From Gonocerus acuteangulatus (Eukaryota > Arthropoda > Insecta > Hemiptera > Coreidae): a stretch of DNA of 64,000 nucleotides. Shown piece after piece: positions 58,575 through 64,000 of this stretch. The position numbers and the translations under genes were made by a program. The notes beneath the pieces were generated by a model. It was given only the letters and a program-made list of their open reading frames with translations. It was not told where the DNA came from and ran no database searches. Location of the stretch: NCBI GenBank assembly GCA_946811695.1, contig OX328128.1, positions 77,222,821 through 77,286,820 of the forward strand, given 5' to 3'. How positions within the stretch are numbered: the stretch's first letter is position 1; every line of letters begins with the position of its first letter.

Positions 58575-59305
58575 AGTCTACAAGAATTGATTCTCCATTC
58601 TTCCTAGAATGTCCTCGCAGATTCCTATTTCCTGGAAGAATACAGGAGTTTCCTTGGGAATGGTGCCTCGGGAGCCGAACCATAGACCTTTCACGGAGAA
58701 TTCTCGGCTTCCATATGTCTCTCGGAACTTTTCTCTATAAAATGAGATGCACTTCTCATAGATGGCCTGCTTCTCTTTGTTCACAATTTCATTTTGATTT
58801 TCATTGTTGCCTTCATAGCGAATTGTTGGGTCTAAGATTAGAGCCGTTTTGTTTTTCCGTTGAAAGGCAACGATGTCAGCATATCTTGTGGAGCCTTCAT
58901 CGTCGATGCTTTATATCTCCTCGAAGCAGTCATACCCATTATCATCCAAAAGCTCCATGAGTGTATGCTTCACGTTGTGATGGCGACGTGTAACCAAAAG
59001 CATATTGTGGTCGCAACTTCCCAGCACATGTGCTGGCGTTTCTTTCTCTTTGCCGCATCTGCGACGAAGGAGACCAACATCCCTTGGTTCACTGCTAATG
59101 CCAGGAACTACACGAAGCGGCGCATAATTAATGTTAAGTTTTAAGGCATTTATCCATTCGGAGCCCGATAACACTTCTTTATTATTGACAGTCTTTGAAG
59201 TGTCGGACTTCAATGCCCTGCCACTTCGAGTTAGCCCATTCATCGAAGGCAATCTCTCTTAACGTCTGCCTCAGCTTTTTTATGTTCTGTACGTGGCTGA
59301 TATCT
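58575..59305 (-). pseudogene. R2-group LINE C-terminus with endonuclease-like domain
   Basis: Minus-strand reading: LEDISHVQNIKKLRQTLREI to HFKDCQ, a frameshift near 59180, then SGSEWINALKLNINYAPLRV, CGKEKETPAHVLGSCDHN, a stop near 58915, then RYADIVAFQRKNKTALILDP, TIRYEGNNENQNEIVNKEKQ and LWFGSRGTIPKETPVFFQEI to ENQFL stop. The knuckle followed by an Asp-rich AD...K...DPT pattern fits the restriction-like endonuclease at the C-terminus of R2/NeSL-type LINEs. RT motifs are absent. Clade tentative. Confidence 0.65.
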
Positions 59306-59749
59306 TCCAAAAATCAACAAAACAAATTCTTTTTATAAACAAGGACTAAATGAAACATTAACGGACACTGACTGAATTATCTTTCCTCGACAGGATTAAG
59401 AATTGTCAACACGCTGCGCCTACACAAGCTCCGTCTTTCTCCGTATATTGTATAATATCTAATCTGTATAATAGCTAATTTCATATCTATTGTATAATCT
59501 ATACTTATAATAAAAACTGTTACGGGTCGCTGTATGTACATGGAAGATATATGAGAAAACATAACTCCAAACGTAAACAAACTGTCAACAGATTAGTTTT
59601 GATGAAACTCGAACATGCAGAAAATGTTTCAACTGAATCCCATGATTCTAAGTAGCCAAACCAAAAACGTTATTCAACAAATATTTTTCCACTTTTCTGG
59701 AAAACGGTTAAAGCTATCGCCTTAACAATGATTTCATTCGTTTTCAGGC
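59306..59749. other. no recognised gene
   Basis: AT-rich sequence without recognised feature. Confidence 0.5.
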
Positions 59750-60068
59750 CAAGAAGCCTGTAAAACGAGTACTTGCAAGCATTTGAAGTAAGCGGAACGA
59801 TTTTTTTCGCACGAATTTCGCTCCAAAAACCATGTTCCGGTGGTCGGATTCTGCTGGTTAGCGATCTTGACCTTTCAAATTAGACGAAAGATTTTTGTGC
59901 CAAATTTCATTAAAATTGGACCATTATTCGATGTGCTAGACAAATATATATATACAAATTTGAACGCCAAATATTCTAGTCGGCACTTCCGGATTGCGTC
60001 AAGAGGTCAACCTTATAAGCGGCGTTCCTTCCTATGGAGGGAGGGAGGAACCGCGCTAAAATAATATT
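59750..60068 (+). mobile_element. HINE-like subfamily 2, 3' half
   Basis: It contains ccaaaaaccatgttccggtg, atttcattaaaattggacc, a short (TA)n and the 3' hairpin ccttcctatggagggaggga followed by ggaaccgcgctaaaa. The matching 5' end (cttagcgcggttcc) is not present upstream. Confidence 0.6.
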
Positions 60069-60721
60069 AGGGGCCTTTATCGACGCAATAGCACCCAAAA
60101 AAATGATTATTAAATTTTTTGTCGGTATGTCTGGGTACACTAATCTCAGTAATGGGTTATCACATTTAGTTGTGGTTTTCACTTGACAGTTGTCATGCGT
60201 TGCTTCACTTAACATTTAGTGTTTCGTGTCAATCGGTTCATAAATAAAAAAGTTATGCCGATGTAAAGAAGCACGTTGAACATTTCATGAACTATCGTCA
60301 ACACGATACTTCATATATAGTACTCCCCTAGCAAACGGTTGGACGAGCCCTTACTGGCCGCAATTTTATTTATATTGCAACGAAACTCGCCATTCGTTGT
60401 GGTCATCTTAACCCTAGAATACTAACTGGCATCAGGCATACACTATTACTGTATTACGTACAGTAGTAAATGTACGTAAATTTTACGTCATTCACAAAAC
60501 TCTGTAAAATTTACTCAACGAGCTCACTGATCTCTTATTTTTGGCTTTTATAAAATCAGGAATAAAATATAAAAAAATATATCAACATTTTAAAACAATC
60601 TATTGAAAAAAAAAAACATTAAAAATCATCTAACAAATAAATCTAAGATATAAAAGTTGTTGATAAAATTAATCAGTATTTTAAAATAACTTAATATGCT
60701 TCAAAAATATATATATATATA

Positions 60722-62036
60722 TTTATGAATGAATGAATGAATGAAAAGTTTTATTATTATTCCGGGACAGAAGTCCCATAGGAATAATTTTGAAATTTCA
60801 AAATAATTTTGAATTTTACGTATAAACTTAAAAACTTATAAATGCTATCAGTATCAATATATAGTGTACAGCTTCAATATAGACTAGGTGTTGGGTAAAA
60901 CTTGGAGGGATAGAAGGTGGTGGAAGAGTCGGGATTTAAAGGTTTCTAGGTTGGTAGAATGGCGGACAAACGAAGGCAAGGAATTCCATAGCGATGTGGC
61001 ACGGGTGACGAATGATTTTTCGAATATTGCTGTTCGTTGGGAAGGAATATAAAGATCGGAAGGACGAGATCGGGTGTTACGGTAGTGAACCGAGGATTTA
61101 AATTTAAGAAGTTGAAAAATATAAGAAGGTCTACGGGATTGAATTACTTGGTAAAGGACTGAGCCGAGGAAGTACTGACGACGATAAAGAGGGAATAGCC
61201 AATTTAGCTCCTGGTAGAAATGTGATATGTGGGAGTCTCTGGGGATCCCGAGGATAAAACGAATGAAACCGTTCATGAGGCGTTTGAGTTTTGCCTCGAG
61301 ATCGCCAGAAAGTCCACCGTACACCAAACAACCATAGTCAAACTGGGGGAATAATAGGGAGGTTACGAGGAGTTGACGGGTCTTAGTTGGCAGAAGATGG
61401 CGGGAGAGGTTGAGCTGTCTCAGGATAAATATGGACCGACGGGAAATTTGGGAAATATGATTTTTCCAGGAAAGGTTCTGATCAAATATGATCCCAAGAT
61501 TTTTAACTGATTTACAATATTTTATAGGGATGCTGTTAAGGTAAAGGGCTGGAAAAGGGGAAGTAGAACTTATGAGGGATTGGGAGCCTATAACAATGGC
61601 TTTGGATTTGTCTGGATTCAGGGAAAGCTTATTAGCTGCGGCCCAAGCATTGATGTTATTAAGATCTACTTGAAGCTTGTCTACAGCATCTCGTAGCAAA
61701 GAGGGCTTAAAGGATAGGTAGATTTGGGTATCGTCAGCGTAAAGATGAAACTCGGAATGAACTATGGAAAGAGGAAGATCAATGACGTAAACAGAAAATA
61801 GAGTTGGGGATAACGAGGAGCCCTGCGGTACACCACGGGAAAGAGGAAGAGGGCTAGAAGGATTGCTGTCGGGGATGACCACGTATTCGGATCGATTGGA
61901 TAGAAAGGATTGGAACCAGCTAATGGGACTGTTGGAAAAGGAAAGAGATTGGAGTTTGGTGAGGAGGATTTGATGGTCTACGGTATCAAATGCTTTTGAA
62001 AAATCTAGGAGAACTAGAATATTTATATGCAAAAAA
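60722..62036 (-). mobile_element. CR1/L2-type LINE, 5'-truncated
   Basis: It lies on the minus strand. The 3' end is a (ATTC)n tail (tgaatgaatgaatgaa on the plus strand, 60725-60743) following a short UTR with cccggaataataataaaac. The 5' end is truncated within RT palm at 62036, next to an A-run. Short simple-sequence 3' tails are typical of CR1/L2-group LINEs. It is nested inside the piggyBac-like element. Confidence 0.8.
60884..62032 (-). CDS. CR1/L2-type LINE reverse transcriptase, C-terminal part
   Basis: The uninterrupted frame has 382 codons. LVLLDFSKAFDTVDH (residues 7-20) carries the first catalytic Asp. RGVPQGSSLSPTLFSVYV (66-83) and LYADDTQIYLSF (97-108) are the next RT motifs, with the YADD pair intact. 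Then KLSLNPDKSKAIVIG and VKNLGIIFDQNLSWKNHI lead into the thumb and a C-terminal tail (RSRPSDLYIPSQRTAIFEKS, ATSLWNSLPSFVR). The endonuclease and RT fingers are missing, so the protein is not self-sufficient. The clean frame suggests recent insertion. The annotated Met is just the first ATG after the truncation and not a natural start. Confidence 0.88.
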   Translation of the reverse strand: MHINILVLLDFSKAFDTVDHQILLTKLQSLSFSNSPISWFQSFLSNRSEYVVIPDSNPSSPLPLSRGVPQGSSLSPTLFSVYVIDLPLSIVHSEFHLYADDTQIYLSFKPSLLRDAVDKLQVDLNNINAWAAANKLSLNPDKSKAIVIGSQSLISSTSPFPALYLNSIPIKYCKSVKNLGIIFDQNLSWKNHISQISRRSIFILRQLNLSRHLLPTKTRQLLVTSLLFPQFDYGCLVYGGLSGDLEAKLKRLMNGFIRFILGIPRDSHISHFYQELNWLFPLYRRQYFLGSVLYQVIQSRRPSYIFQLLKFKSSVHYRNTRSRPSDLYIPSQRTAIFEKSFVTRATSLWNSLPSFVRHSTNLETFKSRLFHHLLSLQVLPNT

Positions 62037-62109
62037 AAAAAAAATACTAAATAATTATGATCAATTCAAACAACTTTTTTTGGGTAGGATCCACAAATTT
62101 CCTTTCTAT

Positions 62110-62310
62110 ATATCACTATCACGCAATAGCTTCTACCGCTTTTATATGACAGTCAAATTCTTCTTCTAATTCTCCTTCATTTGGAACCAAGTCAGGGTCG
62201 TTATTGAAATTGTCATCCTCTATCTCGATACTCTTCATCGAGTTCCGCCATTAATTTCAGAATCTCATCCGGATTCCTGTATAATTTTTCAAACTCCCTT
62301 TATCGCAGAA
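62110..62310 (-). pseudogene. piggyBac-type transposase N-terminal remnant
   Basis: Acidic segments DEILKLMAELDEEYRD and DDNFNNDPDLVPNEGE lie in different frames, so at least one frameshift is present. Its place just inside the right terminal repeat and its acidic composition support a transposase N-terminus. No catalytic residues remain. Confidence 0.5.
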
Positions 62311-62840
62311 AAAATAAATAGAAGAACTAATCGTCTAAGTAATTTACTAACTCAATGTAAAATTGACGCGGGACCACCAGCGTTTATTGCTAACTGCACG
62401 TACTAACTATACGTAATTTTTACATACCTACTTTTAGAAGAAATTTTGAAAATAAATGAATAAGACTGAACGATCCACTTCCCTCGTGAACAGTCGATGT
62501 GAACTAGTCTAGGCATAGCTGGGAGGAGAACAGGGTCTGAGATTCTCAAACTTACTGGGGAAGCAGGCTACATGTTGCGCACGTAATTTTTACGTTTGTT
62601 AGTGTTCTAGGGTTAATACAAAAATGTTTTGTACAAATAAACTAAATCGGTCCATTAGGAATGGGGGGAGGGGTTACTATGAGATCAGCTTTATGTGGTT
62701 GTGTCACGAGTAGGCAATCCTAGCAGCCTGTATGCTTTGATCTCCGATTCATTACTGTAAAGTAGATTTTTAAAAAATACCAAAACGACGATGTTTCTGA
62801 TCTAAAATAAAGCAAAAGATACATCCAAGAAATTCCCTTA

Positions 62841-63013
62841 GGGTGGGTTTACACTAGGATAGTTATTGCAGGATATTTATATCAGAGAGAAATTCTGACT
62901 AATGTAAACCATGTAGAATTTATGTCAGACATAAATTCTACATGGTTTACATTAGTCAGAATTTCTCTCTGATATAAATATCCTGCAATAACTATCCTAT
63001 TGTAAACCCACCC
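62841..63013. mobile_element. 173-bp near-perfect palindromic MITE
   Basis: Arms of 85 bp (62841-62925 and 62929-63013) are exact inverted copies except for one mismatch (acactagg versus acaatagg), with a 3-base centre. The ends are gggtgggtttaca / tgtaaaccaccc-type with TA on both sides (62839-62840 and 63014-63015). A TA target duplication fits Tc1/mariner-type mobilisation; a TTA/TAA reading would instead fit PIF/Harbinger. Confidence 0.85.
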
Positions 63014-63017
63014 TAAG

Positions 63018-63731
63018 TCACTATTCTACGCGGACGAAGTCGCGGGCAGAGCAAGTATGAATTATATATTGTGTATACAGAAATTGTAAACTGAGTCAAC
63101 ACACTCCAGTAGACGGCCAAACAGAACTGTATTATGTCCCATATGATCAAGCTTGTTTATCTAATCACAAAGAATCCTGAAGGTGCACTAAAAATTAAAA
63201 TATTTATTATATCAGATAATATTGTTTATTAAATATAAAGAAAAAATAATTACGGACAGGTTCATTTGACGATGGGACTTTGTTAAGACGTTGCCATGGA
63301 GATGAGAAATGTGAAAATTGTCAACATGAAATAGCTTTTTTCTTTGTAGAGAAATTTCACTTCCACAAGGGGGGGGGAGAGTAATTAGCGGAGGAAATTA
63401 ATTCTACAAGAGAAAATATTTAAGTCCTTTTGAAGATAAATTATCGAACGCTGATGTTCCTCAAAGCTCCTCATGCAGACGATTTAATCATCAGATCCTC
63501 TAAAAAAGAGACCTAATTTATTCTTTCTTCACTTGAAAGGGAAGAAAAAAAAAGTCAACAAAATATTGACGTCATTTAGAAAAAACAAATGACTCCATTT
63601 GACATCTTTAATCCTTCACTCATTTCGGTGATCTTCTTGACAAAAAACTCGTTATCTGTCGAAAGACGAAGAAAAAAAAAAAAATATACAGAATCATTTA
63701 GGTAAAAAAGTTAGGAAATTAAGGGAGACGG

Positions 63732-63763
<32 letters not shown>

Positions 63764-64000
63764 TGAGCCATTTGGTATAAAAGTTCTGAATGGATGAAAT
63801 GAACCTTTGCTAATCTCTTTTTAATTGGTGGAATTATCGGAAAGTAAAGTTCGCTTCAAGTCTCGACTTACAAAAGCCCCGCCGACTTATTATCGGTCCC
63901 AACTTACAAACAGACTTCCAATTACTGGAAGTTTAAAGCAATAGTTTCAAACTGTCTTGCCTTTAAGGTGAAACCTCAGGGCTCGAGGTTCCTTTGCCTT
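63018..64000. other. no recognised gene
   Basis: AT-rich flank with poly(A) runs (63669-63684, 63738-63763) and a G-run near 63371. No domain or RNA seen. Confidence 0.5.

Larger units (their letters stand above)
60412..62612 (-). mobile_element. piggyBac-like element interrupted by a LINE
   Basis: TTAA at 60408-60411 and 62613-62616 flank CCCTAGAATACTAAC and GTTAGTGTTCTAGGG, an inverted pair. CCCTAGAA is close to the canonical piggyBac terminus. Subterminal cgtaaattttacg and cgtaatttttacg recur on both sides. On the minus strand at about 62310-62110 an acidic remnant reads NPDEILKLMAELDEE and, in another frame, IEDDNFNNDPDLVPNEGELE, like the N-terminus of piggyBac transposases. Without the LINE the element is about 0.9 kb. 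Confidence 0.75.

Overview
The window looks like intergenic or heterochromatic DNA from an animal nuclear genome, most likely an arthropod. It is strongly AT-rich and has long (TA)n tracts, a 200-base N gap, and many degraded transposable elements of kinds common in arthropods: Helitrons, Jockey-, I-, RTE-, CR1/L2- and R2-type LINEs, a Ty3/gypsy remnant, piggyBac, pogo and Tc1/mariner-type DNA elements, and tRNA- and 5S-headed SINEs. I could not name the species. I found no convincing intact host gene. Every coding similarity I recognise belongs to a transposon and is truncated, frameshifted or interrupted.

Layout. 0-7 kb: a ~3.2 kb segment present twice in tandem, then the N gap. 7.3-8.6 kb: first copy of a dispersed element with inverted subterminal motifs, an internal (TA)n core and a 3' hairpin (called HINE-like here, after Helentron-associated elements). 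9-16.6 kb: a LINE fragment and three non-autonomous Helitrons (10.17-11.51 minus, 12.41-13.71 plus, 15.92-16.55 plus), one with twelve tandem 3' ends, plus SINEs and another HINE-like copy. 16.7-19.2 kb: a Penelope-like inverted-repeat element and a Helitron keeping both ends of its Rep/helicase gene. 19.7-20.8 kb: a pogo-like element with a SINE inserted. 21.5-23.5 kb: a Jockey LINE and a Helitron. 23.6-28.7 kb: a 37-bp minisatellite, a piggyBac-like element carrying a 51-copy 23-bp array, and an 868-bp piggyBac-like element whose empty site lies at 35.15 kb. 29-36.4 kb: a LINE tail, a SINE, a small inverted-repeat element, a HINE-like copy split by an LTR retrotransposon, and a ~130-bp satellite. 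36.7-42.4 kb: an I/R1-type LINE with reverse transcriptase and RNase H, interrupted by a 133-bp palindrome, then a related LINE tail and a Helitron with an 11-copy 45-bp array. 42.5-47.7 kb: a HINE-like copy and four large foldback structures in series. 48-53.2 kb: mostly unassigned DNA, a second Penelope-like inverted pair with a hammerhead-like core, and a complex satellite. 53.7-60 kb: fragments of a DDE transposase, an RTE LINE, a Jockey LINE carrying a 5S-derived SINE, and an R2-type LINE. 60.4-62.6 kb: a piggyBac-like element interrupted by a CR1/L2-type LINE. 62.8-63.0 kb: a near-perfect 173-bp palindrome.

The strongest results are internal to the window: empty sites that fix the borders of one Helitron and one piggyBac element, matched 5'/3' motif changes in two HINE-like subfamilies, a 5S-headed SINE with target-site duplication, and tandem amplification of Helitron 3' ends. 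Family names rest on recognising motifs by eye, not on database searches.
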